From Cyprinodon diabolis (taxonomy: Eukaryota > Chordata > Actinopteri > Cyprinodontiformes > Cyprinodontidae): DNA of 64,000 nucleotides. The DNA is taken from positions 1,894,249-1,958,248 of the forward strand of contig CM060066.1 in assembly GCA_030533445.1 (NCBI GenBank), written 5' to 3'. The translations under genes and the position numbers were made by a program. A model generated the notes under the pieces. The model did not search any database, was not told the DNA's origin, and saw only the letters and a list, made by a program, of their open reading frames with translations. The stretch's first letter is position 1; the number at the start of each line of letters is the position of its first letter. Of the stretch, positions 21,301 through 31,749 are shown in pieces.

Positions 21301-24300
21301 GTTTTGCTGAGCAACATGGAAATCCCTGCATTCAGCTGTTATAGTCATGTTAACTTTATGTTCTGCTCTCTGGTGAACCTTTACAGAGCCGTTACATTTT
21401 GTTTTGGCACCTGAGAAAATCTGATATTTCCTTTAATAAAACCAAAAGTGTTAAAAGTTAAAAATGTGATACTGGTGTGAATCCTGCTTAATATGAAGCA
21501 GTGTTGTTGTTTCTTTTTTGTATATATAGTATGAAATTATCCAGAAATGACCTGTATGAACCTACTCACAAGCAAAATGTATTTTTATGTTGCTTCTTTT
21601 CAGATTTGTGGAGATTTTGATGTAACATACAGAACCCGCCTTTTTGTTGATTTGTTGATACAGCAGTATGGAGGACCAACTCTGCCATATTTAAAAATAA
21701 ATACAGAAATAAATAAATGCTTAATAAATAAATAAGCATACAATTAATTGCCACCAAAATACAAACAACAAATAAATGTAAGTAGAAATTAAATTATACA
21801 GCTAGTCATAAAGGTATATAACTCTTTTAATTGGCTTCTTTATTTCTTTGCCTTTTTAATATTTACCTTATTTATTTTTTTGTCATTTATTATCTTCAAC
21901 TTCATTTTTTAATTACTTATATTTTTAAGTATTTATTTATGTGCATGTTATCATATTTCTGTCTGTTTTATTCTTCCTTTGTATTTTTTTACCCTAGTTA
22001 TTTCTTCGCCGCTATTTCTTTCTGCCTGCCATTATAATATAATTTCTAATTACATTTATTTGTTGATTGTATTTTTGGTGGCAATTAATTGTATGCTTAT
22101 TTATTGAGCATTTATTTATTTCTGTATTTATTTTTAAATATGGCAGAGTTGGTCCTCCATATACAGCTCTATCTACAGCAGATCTACATGCATGAAATGT
22201 CCCTTTCATGTTGCCGTAACTGCTGTATGTCAAGTTCCTGAGGAACAAATGGGGTAAATGTGTGTTCAGACTAAACATTACATAGATGTCTGGTACCTTG
22301 TTTGGTGCCTTGACCCATTTATCTCTACTGTGTAGTTCTGCTCACTTTAGTACAGCTCAGTCCATAGATCTATGATGGGAAACTTTTTCTTTCTATAGTT
22401 TCTTCTTGTGCAAATGCTGCAAAGCTGCCTCTCTGACAGTCAACCTCACACATCTGTGACTCAGCACCTGTGTCTTACCTTAATACCTTTCCTGTCATAA
22501 GGCCGCTCTAGAAGTAGTGTTATCATTCTTCTATCTCCTATTAAGTGAATCACATTGTACGATGTATTATTAATATGAACTGTTTCACATGAAACACTAA
22601 TACTGTACATACTATTCTCACCAAACTGTGATAACTGTGATTAAATTCAGTGTAAACAAATGCCATATGTTGCCACCCCTAAAAAATTCCTGCCCCCCTC
22701 TTGCCACCCCATAAATATTTTTCTAGATCCGCCCCTGGCGCTATGATCACTCGCCTGCAACAGTTTATTAACGCCTATGTTAATTAAAATGTAGAAACCT
22801 GCCGGCGAACAGTAGGCAGCAGAACAGCAGACTCACTATCATCAAAGATGACGCAGCACGCGCGTTTTTGCCGCTCCTGCTGCGTGCGTCTGAACGTAGC
22901 ATTAAATGTCTGCAGAATGAAAACGGACGCTTTAAACCTCCTACAGTCAGTAGGTAGCAAAAAAACAAGACAACCTTCAATTCTGAATTAATTTCTTGAA
23001 CTAGCATTGCTTTATTAACGTGCTGCTGGATTTTCATCATAATATCACCATGTTTCAGAAACATGTATTTCAAAATTCAAAATTGATCCAGGCAGATTTC
23101 AAAACGTTAAAATAAAAAGTTCTGCCGCAGGTTTAAGAAGTGACACCAAACCGAACCAGAGACGAAAACTAAAGCGTCATTTCAGAACAGCTGGGACAGG
23201 TTGCCATGGTTTCAAAATGACCCAAAACGATTTAAGCATGTTTAGTTCTAGTAAGTAACTCAGGATGGACAAAATAAAAAGTTGTGATACTGCAGAACAG
23301 TAATACTCCACTTAAAGTAATACCGTATTGTTTGGAATATACGTCGCTCCGGAGTTTAAGTCGCAGCAGTCAAAACATGCATTATGAAAACGAAAAAAAA
23401 CATACATACGGTGAAACGGAATAAAATTCGCACCTTTTATATATTTATATATATTCATATTTCATCAAATAAAATAATCTCCAAAGACAACAGCTACGGA
23501 AATAAAAACAGTCCTTTAGTGAAGAAGAAAAGAACAAAACTGGAGGGAAAAAAAACAGGCAGAAAGTGCACCTGTCCGATACCAGAGAAAAAAATGTAAT
23601 TTCATTCAGATTAATAAATCACATCAAGACCACGACAATAGAGACGAACAATAAAGTTTATATTGAAAGAAGAAAAAAGGCCTATTTTAAAAACGCAAAA
23701 CAAAACCATCTAATAGGCTATGCAGCCACAGGCCAATAACATCGCGCTATGAGAGAAAATAATTCATAGCTGTTTGTTGTGGTAAGTTGTGACGTTTTTT
23801 CTTTCAGTGGTATCAATAGAATACATGTTGTTGCAAAGCTACATAGCGCCCTCTAATGGTGAGAAAAAAAAGTATAAGTTGCATGGCCAGCCAAGTCCGA
23901 AAAATATGGTAATCCCTCCCCACCGTTGGTATCCATAAATTGAATTTGTCTGATTATAAGAAAAAACGTTTGATGCCGACCAAAGTCAATATTAATAAAA
24001 ACATTTAAGCCGCTGTCACACCTTGACGATTTACACCAAGTATGCTTGACGTACAGAAAATCAGGTAAAAACTCTGGCATACGTTGGATAAGTTAGAGGT
24101 ACGTTTTGTATAAGTTATGAGCACGCTGAAGTACGCTGGAAAACGCTAAAACACGTTGACAGACGGTGACCACGTCGAGAAATGGTACTCAAAATTTATT
24201 TTTTCTACTTCTTAGTTCTGTATGACGGGGTATTAGGGCCAGAATAGAGATTTTTTTTTCCTTCTATTTCGAGAATAAAGTCGTAACATTGCAAAAATAA

Positions 24301-27300
24301 AGTCGTAACATTGCGATAATAAAGTCGTAACATTGCTTTGAAGTACTTGAAAATAATTATTGTGAAACAATAAAGACATTTTCTATTCTATTCTATTAAA
24401 GGGGTAGAAAGATATAAGTAAATCTAAACAATGCATGTATAAAAAATAGATCTGCCAAATCTCTAATATTCAACAACAAAAAATACTTAGTTAAGCATAT
24501 TGAGCAAAACAGCAATAAAAAGATAAAAATCCTATCAGATTTATAGTCCCCCCCCCCCTAAAGATCTATTAGAATCTGTCCTTAAATTCCAGCCAAACCC
24601 ATTTAATCAGTAACAAATAAAAACCTTTAGATAAATCAAACATTACCGCCACATATCTGACTCTATAACCATTAAAACAACTATTCTCATTCATCTCAGA
24701 CGGAACTATTTACAGACTGGATTATATTAAACTGAACTTCCAGTATTCACCACTGGTCGGCGCCATTTCCCTTTTTCCTCTGATCACGGCTTGCTTGGTC
24801 TCGCAATGAATCCTGGGATGTCCGAGGCGACGGAGGATACATCGGACCCGTCCTTCAAATCGGGCAAAAAGAAGGACGCATTTTAAGGTTGCATAACGAG
24901 GGCCGTTTCTCAATTCACGAGAACGCGAGTACGTACTCGAGTTCTCGTCAAGTCCGTTCTTGGCGAGTACGCAGGAAGATCGGACTTGACGAGAACGCGA
25001 GCACGCAAGCACGTATGTGTATTGGAACAGAAGCGTACTCCTGACGTCATCACATGCAACGTTCTTTAGCATTTCTTTAACAGTCAAAACTATTTATTCC
25101 CTACACAAAGCATTTTGAAAACAATATTTTTAATTTCTAAAGCTTAAAAAACATTAAAAAAAATTGGACGTTTGGCCGAATTAAAGCAAAAAACCGGCAT
25201 CAGAACGAGCGGTAGTTCACACATAACTAGACGGAGTGCACTACAGACGGGGTAACATTAGCCCTGGCTGCGGTTACCCTCGGAGGTCTGCTGGTCACTC
25301 TGGTCCGCTCAACGTCGGACTTTTTTTTTTAATTTCGCACTAACTCTGTAAACAGGCCACACAGGGAGGCTTCAATGTATAATGTTTTCGCCTCAATCGA
25401 TTTCAAAACGTACTTTTGAAGAACAACAGCAGCAGAAAAGGGAATGTTTAACTTCCCACTGAGAGCGCCGTCTGGAAAGAAGCTGCGGCCGCGGGGCATT
25501 CTGGGGAAGCGGCCAGTCTGAAGAACGCACAAGTCTGCTCTGATGCATGCTCGATAAAGAGGGCGGGGCGAGAACAACATCCGGGGATTTGATGCGTTCT
25601 CGCGTTCTCGAGAATTGGAACGGTACTCGGGCTGAGGCTGATGACGTGTCACGAGCACACGAGCACGCTCAAGAACGCATATTGAGAAACGGCCGAGGAG
25701 TCTTGGAATCTGACCAGACCTCGGCGCCGCGCTATGACGTCATCGGCCTTTGAATCTGGCCTTCAGAGGACGCAGCCCATGAATTCCAACAGAGTCATAA
25801 TGTCTATGGTAGAAAGCGCCTGAAGAGCCAAAGCTGTGCCTGATGAAAACTCTCATTTTAGCTCAACTATAGATTCATTTTATCCCATAAAAGCTGCAGC
25901 GGTGCGGCTGAAAGCTTTTCCAACCTGAGAGGGGTCCGCCAGTTGGTGACCCCTGGTTTATATATTTCATTATTTTCTAAAACCCTGCTGAGTGTGAGAC
26001 CGTGCTCTGACTATGAGGGATCAGAAATGCCGCCTCTAGGCTCCTGTTACCTTTTAGCAGCAGATGGAGTCTTTGCAACGATGACGGCGTTTCTGTAGTC
26101 TGGGATCTGGAGAGACAGAAGAACATTTAAAAAAAAAGGGAAGAACAAATGATATATAGGTGAAAATATTTAATTCATCGATGTCAGAGAGACGTTTTCA
26201 GAGAATAATAAAGGTTTTTTTGTTTGATGTACCTCCTCCTGGATGTACTGCAGGAGGAAAGGCGAAGCTCGGAGGTTGTCGATGGGGATGTTAAAGAAGC
26301 CCTGGATTTCCTTCTGGTGAAGGTCCATGGTGATGATGTGAGTCAGTCCTGCAACGACACGCAGAACCTTCATCAGATGTAAAAATGACAGAATCAGATG
26401 ATAAAATTATCCTTACAACAAAATGTATGGATTTCATTAAGGGTTCAGACTAAAACAAACATATTTTTCCGTGAGAAAACTGAATATAAAAACATTGCAG
26501 CAAAAATTACAGGAAAAGTTTAAATTTTAAATATGAAATTATTCCATCCTGTTCAATAAATGATCAGTGTTTTTAATTCAGAGTAAGTTTTTTCCTCTCC
26601 ACTGTCGCTACAAGCATGCTTAGTGTGAGGGATTGCTGAAGAGTCAATGAGTCGATGCAATCAACTGGTTTTCCTTAGATAGAAAACTTTAAATCAATCT
26701 GACTGGATGATCTGGTGAACTGGAAAGTGACCTGAGATGACATGATGTGAACTGGAGCTATAGAAATAAACTGAATAGAATGGAATTGAATTTAGTTTTG
26801 AAATAAATGTGACACCATATTAATTCCTCAACGCAGCGGCTCGGCTCGCTGCGGCGCAAACCTTCCCACAGCACAACAGCCCCTCTACCGTGCAGCTCTG
26901 CCTCACCGGCTTTGGCCAGCATGGAAGCCAGCAGCTTGCAGACGATGGATCCTCTCTTCCTCATCTTGCACTGCTTGCTGTAGGGAAAGTAGGGAATGAC
27001 TCCGATGATGTTCTTGGCACAAGACGACTTCAAAGCGTAAGCCATCACCAGCAGCTCCATGACGGCCGTGTTGACGTCCCTGAAGCGTCGATGGAGACAT
27101 TAAAAAAGATTGAATAAAATCTATTTTCCGTCTTTTTAAGAAGGTTTAAAGGAACCGGGAAACATTCTGAGGCAAAGGCTTGTTCAGAACAATTTTAATG
27201 GTTTTGTTTTTCTATTCAATGCTAAAAAAAAAAAAAAAACATTATTTAAATGCTTAATATATGTAATATATCTCCACAGAAAAGCTGCACCTTCTTATAA

Positions 27301-28089
27301 ACCTTGTAGTTCAAAGGGTGGGAAAAAAGCAGGGGTTTATAGTCAGGAAAATACGGTAGTATTATGTTTTTTGTCAGCCAATGACGCACTGAGTAGTTAA
27401 AAAACCGTCATAATTTTTATTGTTCTTTACAGGAGCTTAATCATCAGTTTGCCATCAGATGATCAGAGATGGAATACCTTGGAATGGTCTGAATAATAAA
27501 GACGTCTTGTCCTCGGACAGATTCCTTCACTTCCACTTTCGTCTCTGCAGGGAGATAAAGTTTCATAGTTGGTTTAGGTGTGAAACGCTCTGATTGGATC
27601 CCGGTTACCTGGACAGACTGCTAAACCGTACCTGAGTTTGACTCCTGATAAACGACCGACCTGCCCAGCTCCACACCCAGGCGCCTGGAAACAACAACAC
27701 AGAAAATCCAAACTAGAATCAAACATTTCATGTGATGAAACGTGTGTAGCGCTTTAGGTTCCTTAAAGAAGATTTTCTACTAAATGAAAAATCAGGTGAA
27801 ACTAAAACTTTTCCACCTGAGGAGTTCTGGATGCAGCAGTTTGAAAGAAAAAAAATATATGTATATATTTTATCTTAAATGCAAACTGTTTATAGATTTC
27901 TTTACAATCTTGATATAATTCCTGCTATAATTGTGTCGCTCTGTCAGCCAAAGGCGTGTTTTACAGTCTCTACACTCCAGGTAACGATTAATCGATTACT
28001 GAATTAGTTAAAGATTATTTCAATCAATTAATCACAATTAATTGATTCAGGTCTATAAGAGGGAATGGTGGCATGTAACGGATGGACGA

Positions 28090-28121
<32 letters not shown>

Positions 28122-31100
28122 ATGGATGGATGGATGGATGGATGGATGGATGGATGGATGGATGGATGGATGGATGGATGGATGGACTGATGGATGGATG
28201 GATGGATGGACGGATGGATGGACTGATGGATGGATAGACGGATGGACAGACGGACGGACGGATAGACTGATGGATGGACGGACGGACGGACGGATGGATG
28301 GATGGAAAGACGGATGGATGGACGGACGGATGGATGGATGGATGGATGGATGGATGGATGGATGGATGGACGGATGGATGGACGGATGGATGGATAGACG
28401 GATGGACAGACGGACGGACGGATAGACTGATGGATGGACGGACGGACGGACGGATGGATGGATGGATGGATGGATGGAAAGACGGATGGATGGATGGATG
28501 GATGGATGGATGGATGGACTGATGGATGGATGGATGGACGGATGGATGGACTGATGGATGGATGGATGGACGGATGGATGGACTGATGGATGGATAGACG
28601 GATGGACAGACGGACGGACGGATAGACTGATGGATGGACGGACGGATGGACGGACGGACGGACGGACGGATGGATGGAAAGACGGATGGATGGATGGATG
28701 GACGGATGGACGGACGGACGGACGGACAGACTGATGGATGGATGGACGGACGGATGGATGGATGGATGGATGGATGGATGGACTGATGGATGGATAGACG
28801 GATGGACAGACGGACGGACGGATGGATAGACGGATGGATGGATGGATGGATAGACGGATGGATGGATGGATGGATGGACGGACGGACAAACAAACGAACG
28901 GACGGATGGATAGACTGATGAATGGATTGATGGATGGATGAATGAATGAATGAATGGACGGACGGACAAACAAACGAACGGACGGATGGATAGGCTGATG
29001 AATGGATTGATGGATGAATGAATGAATGGATGGACGGACGGACGAACAAACGAACGGACGGATGGATAGACTGATGAATGGATTGATGGATGGATGGACG
29101 GACGGACGAACAAACGAACGGACGGACGGAAAGATGGATAGACTGATGAATGGATTGATGGATGGATGAATGGATGGACGAACAAACGAACGGACGGACG
29201 GAAAGATGGATAGACTGATGAATGGATTGATGGATGGATGGACGGACGGACGAACAAACGAACGGACGGACGGAAAGATGGATAGACTGATGAATGGATT
29301 GATGGATGGATGAATGGATGGACGGACGAACAAACGAACGGACGGATGGATAGACTGATGAATGGATTGATGGATGAATGAATGAATGAATGGATGGACG
29401 GACGGACGTACGAACAAACGAACGGATGGATGGATAGACTGATGAATGGATTGATGGATGGATGAATGAATGAATGAATGGACGGACGGACGAACAAACG
29501 AACGGACGGATGGATAGACTGATGAATGGATTGATGGATGAATGAATGAATGAATGGATGGACGGACGAACCAACGGACGGACGGACAGATGGATAGGCT
29601 GATGAATGGATTGATGGATGAATGAATGAATGGACGGACGGACGTACGAACAAACGAACGGATGGATGGATAGACTGATGAATGGATTGATGGATGAATG
29701 AATGAATGGACGGACGGACGTACGAACAAACGAACGGATGGATGGATAGACTGATGAATGGATTGATGGATGGATGAATGAATGAATGGACGGACGGACG
29801 AACAAACAAACGGACGGATGGATAGACTGATGAATGGATTGATGGATGAATGAATGAATGAATGAATGGATGGACGGACGAACCAACGGACGGACGGACA
29901 GATGGATAGGCTGATGAATGGATTGATGGATGGATGAATGAATGAATGAATGGATGGATGGGTGGACGAACGGACGTACGAACAAACGAACGGATGGATG
30001 GATAGACTGATGAATGGATTGATGGATGGATGAATGAATGAATGAATGGACGGACGGACGAACAAACGAACGGATGGATGGATAGGCTGATGAATGGATT
30101 GATGGATGGATGAATGAATGGATGGACGGACGGACGAACAAACGAACGGACGGATGGATAGACTGATGAATGGATTGATGGATGAATGAATGAATGAATG
30201 AATGAATGGATGGACGGACGGACGAACAAACGAACGGATGGACGGACAGATGGATAGACTGATGAATGGATTGATGGATGAATGAATGAATGAATGAATG
30301 GACGGACGGACGAACAAACGAACGGACGGATGGATAGACTGATGAATGGATTGATGGATGAATGAATGAATGAATGGATGGACGGACGGACGAACAAACG
30401 AACGGACGGATGGATAGACTGATGAATGGATTGATGGATGAATGAATGAATGAATGAATGAATGGATGGACGGACGGACGAACAAACGAACGGACGGACG
30501 GACAGATGGATAGACTGATGAATGGATTGATGGATGAATGAATGAATGAATGGATGGACGGACGGACGAACAAACGAACGGACGGATGGATAGACTGATG
30601 AATGGATTGATGGATGAATGAATGAATGAATGGATGGACGGACGGACGAACAAACGAACGGACGGATGGATAGACTGATGAATGGATTGATGGATGGATG
30701 AATGAATGAATGAATGGATGGATGGACGGACGGACGAACAAACGAACGGACGGACGGACAGATGGATAGACTGATGAATGGATTGATTGATGGATGAATG
30801 AATGAATGGATGGACGGACGAACCAACGGACGGATGGATGGATGAATGGAAAAAAAAATATGATCAAAATATCCAGAATCTGATTAAAAAGCAATTTTGA
30901 AGTCCAAAGATATACATTTTATTTTTTAATTTATAAATGTTGGACTTCTGATGTTTCTCAGCAGCTCAGACCGACTGATTTCCCTTCAGTTGATTTTATC
31001 TAAAAAATGTTCCTGATAATTGCAGAGGCTTCATAAACTGAAGCTCTGGTCTGTGAGAAATTATTTTCTTCATCTTTATAAAGACTTTATTTATACACTG

Positions 31101-31546
31101 GAAAAAACAATCTAGAAATAAGTAAAAATTTCTCAAATGAAGTCTATTTACCCTTAATTTGAGTAGTTAAATGAGAAGATTTGCCAATTGAATAAGTATT
31201 TTATTCTTAAAATAAGATAATTAGATAATATGCACTTGAAATGAGACAATGCATTTGTGTTTTCTTGTTTTAACTTTATTCTTTAATTAGTGATAAAAAC
31301 TCATTAACTCTTTCCTGCCCATATTCTGCAGCAGGCTTTAAATAAATATTCCAATAAACAAAAAGCTAAAAGTCAGTCATCAGACAAAATGAGGAAAACT
31401 AAACCCTTTATTCTGCATCTTTATCATTAATGTCATGAAATGATGAAGGATATTCCCACTCACTCTGTGATCTTGGTGGGCAGCTCGGTGCAGCCGGATG
31501 AGGAGTTTGCAGAAAACACGCGATAATTGCTCCTAGAGATGTTCAT
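12217..31546 (-). CDS. prpsap1: Phosphoribosyl pyrophosphate synthase-associated protein 1 (10 exons)
   Basis: Non-catalytic regulatory subunit that associates with PRPP synthetases in the cytosol and restrains PRPP output for nucleotide synthesis. CDS exons, 5' to 3': 31546-31464, 27684-27632, 27544-27478, 27079-26907, 26348-26233, 26106-26051, 20124-19979, 16867-16797, 16502-16356, 12375-12217. They sum to 1071 nt, 356 aa, with every GT/AG junction in phase and no internal stop; human PRPSAP1 has the same length. Family marks: YRVFSANS near the start, [38 protein letters not shown], the PAP-specific insert around DGRHSPP (about 198-240) that catalytic PRPS lacks, and [10 protein letters not shown] in place of the PRPS PRPP-binding loop. 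The N-terminus and VDD end favour paralogue 1 over 2, though NIPIDN and ATHGLLS look PRPSAP2-like. Introns are loaded with transposons and satellites. Confidence 0.95.
12640..13933. other. Intron 9 of prpsap1, unclassified repeats
   Basis: The segment at 12825-12915 contains CAGACGTCC and several GGACATGTCC-like inverted pieces, resembling a small TIR element, followed by GC-rich DNA to 13125. The remainder is AT-rich. No exon is seen. Confidence 0.35.
13934..14180 (+). repeat. Dispersed repeat X, full copy
   Basis: Begins CTGGTGAAGATTCTCAGTC, passes through TTCTCTTCCATCCAGGAAAC and ends AACGGATGAACGGGTCC. Other copies: 6190-7090 (interrupted), 17029-17270 (+), 18966-19165 (-), 43931-44060 (+). 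Non-coding; class unknown. Confidence 0.7.
14832..15780 (+). repeat. Dispersed repeat Y, copy 1
   Basis: From GGGTTCCTACAGCATAATG to TAAGGACCCTGGGAACACTG. The same ~0.9-kb unit, same orientation and only lightly diverged, is at 35789-36700. Both ends carry TTTTTAAGACTTTTTAA-like blocks in inverted relation, so it is probably a TIR element. Copy 1 has an extra (ACATTT)n run near 15425-15450. No coding sequence. Confidence 0.7.
15781..16280. other. Intron DNA with a short inverted dispersed piece
   Basis: About 80 bases near 16085-16165 (ATGGGAATCAGGAAATT...GTTGTTCTCTACTT) recur as the complement at 34370-34440. Otherwise nothing recognised. Confidence 0.4.
16356..16502 (-). CDS. prpsap1: prpsap1 exon 9
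   Basis: Exactly 49 codons (256-304): [20 protein letters not shown] to LIEESAIDE. Acceptor CCACAG, donor GTCAGC (non-consensus at +3, otherwise usable). The DD-rich loop stands where catalytic PRPS has its PRPP-binding motif. Confidence 0.93.
16797..16867 (-). CDS. prpsap1: prpsap1 exon 8
   Basis: 71 bases encoding [20 protein letters not shown] then AIIV (residues 232-255). Acceptor TTCAG, donor GTAAGA. Confidence 0.93.
17029..17270 (+). repeat. Dispersed repeat X, left of minisatellite locus 1
   Basis: Plus-orientation copy, CTGGTGAAGATTCTCAGTC to GAAACGGATGAACGGGTCC. With the minus copy at 18966-19165 it brackets the Harbinger-like remnant and the minisatellite, so the pair may be the long inverted termini of one composite element. 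Confidence 0.65.
17340..17690 (+). mobile_element. Harbinger-like TIR element, left half, source of minisatellite 1
   Basis: Starts GGGCCGTTTCTCAGG, matching the end of the intact element at 24901-25694. The stretch up to about 17660 (CATCAGAGCCAGCGGTACTTCACACACGG area) also aligns with 25195-25230 of that element and, in inverse orientation, with 45569-45850. The right half is replaced by the minisatellite. Confidence 0.6.
17690..18950. repeat. Minisatellite 1, 30-bp unit with palindromic core
   Basis: About forty tandem units. The basic 30-bp unit contains the perfect 16-bp palindrome GGGCTAACGTTAGCCC, a TGGCCG spacer and a CTGCAG palindrome. Two blocks (about 17825-17960 and 18330-18580) use a longer 43-bp unit with an added GTAACGTTCGCCC. 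CpG-rich. It lies in prpsap1 intron 7 and is related to minisatellite 2 at 44500-45565 in the opposite orientation. Open frames through it are artefacts of the repeat length being a multiple of three. Confidence 0.95.
18966..19165 (-). repeat. Dispersed repeat X, right of minisatellite locus 1
   Basis: Minus-orientation copy; reading on the minus strand gives GACTTTGTTTCCAAGTTTG through GAAACGGATGAACGGGTCC. Inverted relative to 17029-17270. Confidence 0.65.
19166..19978. other. prpsap1 intron 7 remainder, nothing recognised
   Basis: No repeat or exon seen between repeat X and prpsap1 exon 7. Confidence 0.4.
19979..20124 (-). CDS. prpsap1: prpsap1 exon 7 (PAP-specific insert)
   Basis: 146 bases encoding [20 protein letters not shown] then a diverged linker with [12 protein letters not shown] and ending LELP(L). 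This linker is the region present in PAPs but not in catalytic PRPS. Acceptor TTTCAG, donor GTAAGG; the join to exon 8 recreates LPLMMPKEKP. Confidence 0.93.
20449..20755. mobile_element. Foldback MITE with a 44-bp perfect palindrome
   Basis: Ends CACTGGAAAAACGATC and, inverted, ACATTTTTTGCAGTG. The centre, 20597-20640, is a perfect 44-base palindrome starting CACTTAAAATAAGAC and turning at AATT. A half copy of the same family is at 31096-31265. Confidence 0.8.
20771..22737. mobile_element. Non-autonomous hAT element with exact 8-bp TSD
   Basis: Flanked on both sides by GCGCTATG (20763-20770 and 22738-22745). The ends CATAGGCGAATCTAC and (inverted) CAGGGGCGGATCTAG are matching terminal repeats, followed on both sides by GGGGTGGC. 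1967 bp, no transposase frame recognised. It holds a TA-flanked MITE at 21669-22159. Confidence 0.9.
21669..22159. mobile_element. TA-flanked MITE inside the hAT element
   Basis: Starts TGGAGGACCAACTCTGCC and ends with its complement; at least 50 terminal bases match perfectly in inversion. TA duplicated on both sides (21667-21668, 22160-22161). Interior is AT-rich and non-coding. A partial relative is at 49549-49710. Confidence 0.88.
22902..23320. other. Intron DNA, nothing recognised
   Basis: AT-rich, no exon or repeat match seen. Confidence 0.4.
23321..23911. mobile_element. MITE with TACCGTATT-type termini
   Basis: Left end TACCGTATTGTTTGGAAT then the TAAGTCGCAGCAG theme; right end, inverted, TACCATATTTTTCGGAC. 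It fits the widespread vertebrate family whose ends read (T)ACGGTATTTTCCGGAC. A fragment of the same end is at 27340-27360. Non-coding; poly-A rich. Confidence 0.6.
23912..24897. other. Intron DNA with short AAAGTCGTAACATTGC repeat
   Basis: Three tandem copies of a ~24-bp AAAGTCGTAACATTGC unit at about 24289-24340. Nearby 24010-24180 holds scattered TACGTT/TACGCT motifs, perhaps a decayed element end. Nothing else. Confidence 0.4.
24901..25694. mobile_element. Harbinger-like TIR element, intact ends
   Basis: 794 bp with perfect 14-bp inverted ends GGCCGTTTCTCAAT, flanked by GAG on both sides (24898-24900, 25695-25697), which is compatible with a 3-bp duplication. Sub-terminal arms are rich in ACGAGAACGCGAG. 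At 25240-25275 it carries one unexpanded unit, CAGACGGGGTAACATTAGCC CTGG, equivalent to the repeat unit of both minisatellites. Superfamily is a guess from the 3-bp TSD. Confidence 0.7.
26051..26106 (-). CDS. prpsap1: prpsap1 exon 6
   Basis: 56 bases, [18 protein letters not shown] plus two bases of Arg183. Acceptor CTCCAG, donor GTAACA. Confidence 0.92.
26233..26348 (-). CDS. prpsap1: prpsap1 exon 5
   Basis: 116 bases: [20 protein letters not shown] then [19 protein letters not shown]. Acceptor TTGCAG, donor GTACAT. Confidence 0.94.
26591..26795 (+). mobile_element. L2-like LINE 3' tail
   Basis: CTCTCCACTGTCGCTACAAG through GAACTGGAGCTATAG and a GAATAGAATGGAATTGAA tail. The same 3' terminal ~190 bases occur at 48262-48440 (+), 60573-60760 (-) and 62751-62950 (+). 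The 60-kb copy links this tail to the LINE ORF. Confidence 0.75.
26907..27079 (-). CDS. prpsap1: prpsap1 exon 4
   Basis: 173 bases: [20 protein letters not shown] through [20 protein letters not shown]. Contains the conserved Phe-Pro-Tyr-Ser-Lys-Gln region of the PRPS fold. Acceptor CTTCAG, donor GTGAGG. Confidence 0.95.
27478..27544 (-). CDS. prpsap1: prpsap1 exon 3
   Basis: 67 bases: [20 protein letters not shown] then IPR. Acceptor CTGCAG, donor GTATTC; the donor splits the Arg codon shared with exon 4. Confidence 0.93.
27632..27684 (-). CDS. prpsap1: prpsap1 exon 2
   Basis: 53 bases: [17 protein letters not shown]. Acceptor TTCCAG, donor GTACGG. Joins in phase to exon 1 (KITE|R) and exon 3 (S|ET). 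Confidence 0.92.
27685..28081. other. prpsap1 intron 1, proximal part
   Basis: No repeat recognised between exon 2 and the satellite. Confidence 0.35.
28082..30848. repeat. 2.8-kb GATG/GACG tetranucleotide satellite
   Basis: Made entirely of 4-bp steps (GATG, GACG, GAAT, AACG variants). The first ~790 bases are irregular GATG/GACG. From about 28870 a higher-order block of roughly 80 bp (68-104) recurs about two dozen times, each with GATAGACTGATGAATGGATT and GGACGAACAAACGAACGG. All three minus frames are open for 866-956 codons (Ser-Ile-His-Pro) because the unit lacks stops. It lies in prpsap1 intron 1. Confidence 0.97.
31096..31265 (+). mobile_element. Half of the foldback MITE family seen at 20449
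   Basis: CACTGGAAAAAACAATCTAG and the following ~160 bases match the left arm of 20449-20620; the right arm is missing. Confidence 0.65.
31464..31546 (-). CDS. prpsap1: prpsap1 exon 1 (start codon)
   Basis: ATG at 31546 in context CACCATGA, then [20 protein letters not shown] and ELPTKITE. Donor GTGAGT is a full consensus. Frames open upstream lack a homologous extension, so this ATG is preferred; human PRPSAP1 also begins with Met-Asn. Confidence 0.93.
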
Positions 31547-31749
31547 GGTGGAGAAACCAAAGGCCAGCGCGGGGCTCTGAGGGGGGGGACGCAGGAACCT
31601 GTGGCCCCCACAGCGCCTCATGGGCTTTTCTCTGTATCCGCTCAGAAAAGGTGGAGGTTTCACCATAAAACCCCCCAAAATATCCCCATGTGGAGATAAG
31701 GGCACCCACGCTGCGTGTCTGAAGCTCTGCGTGTAAACTAAACAACACA

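Larger units (their letters stand above)
20212..22901. mobile_element. Outer DNA element of a transposon nest
   Basis: Its ends are GTTACGTTCAGACGAG near 20213 and, as the complement, GTCTGAACGTAGCAT near 22901; the sub-terminal AGCAGCAG/CTGCTGCG blocks also correspond. Another end of the same family is at 62257 (GCTACGTTCAGACC). It is interrupted by the foldback at 20449-20755 and the hAT element at 20771-22737. Non-autonomous as seen. Confidence 0.6.

Noticed and set aside
28024..30894. Three overlapping minus-strand frames of 866-956 codons (Ser-Ile-His-Pro repeats)
   Set aside because: Produced by the stop-free tetranucleotide satellite; no start context, promoter or splice reason, and three frames open at once.
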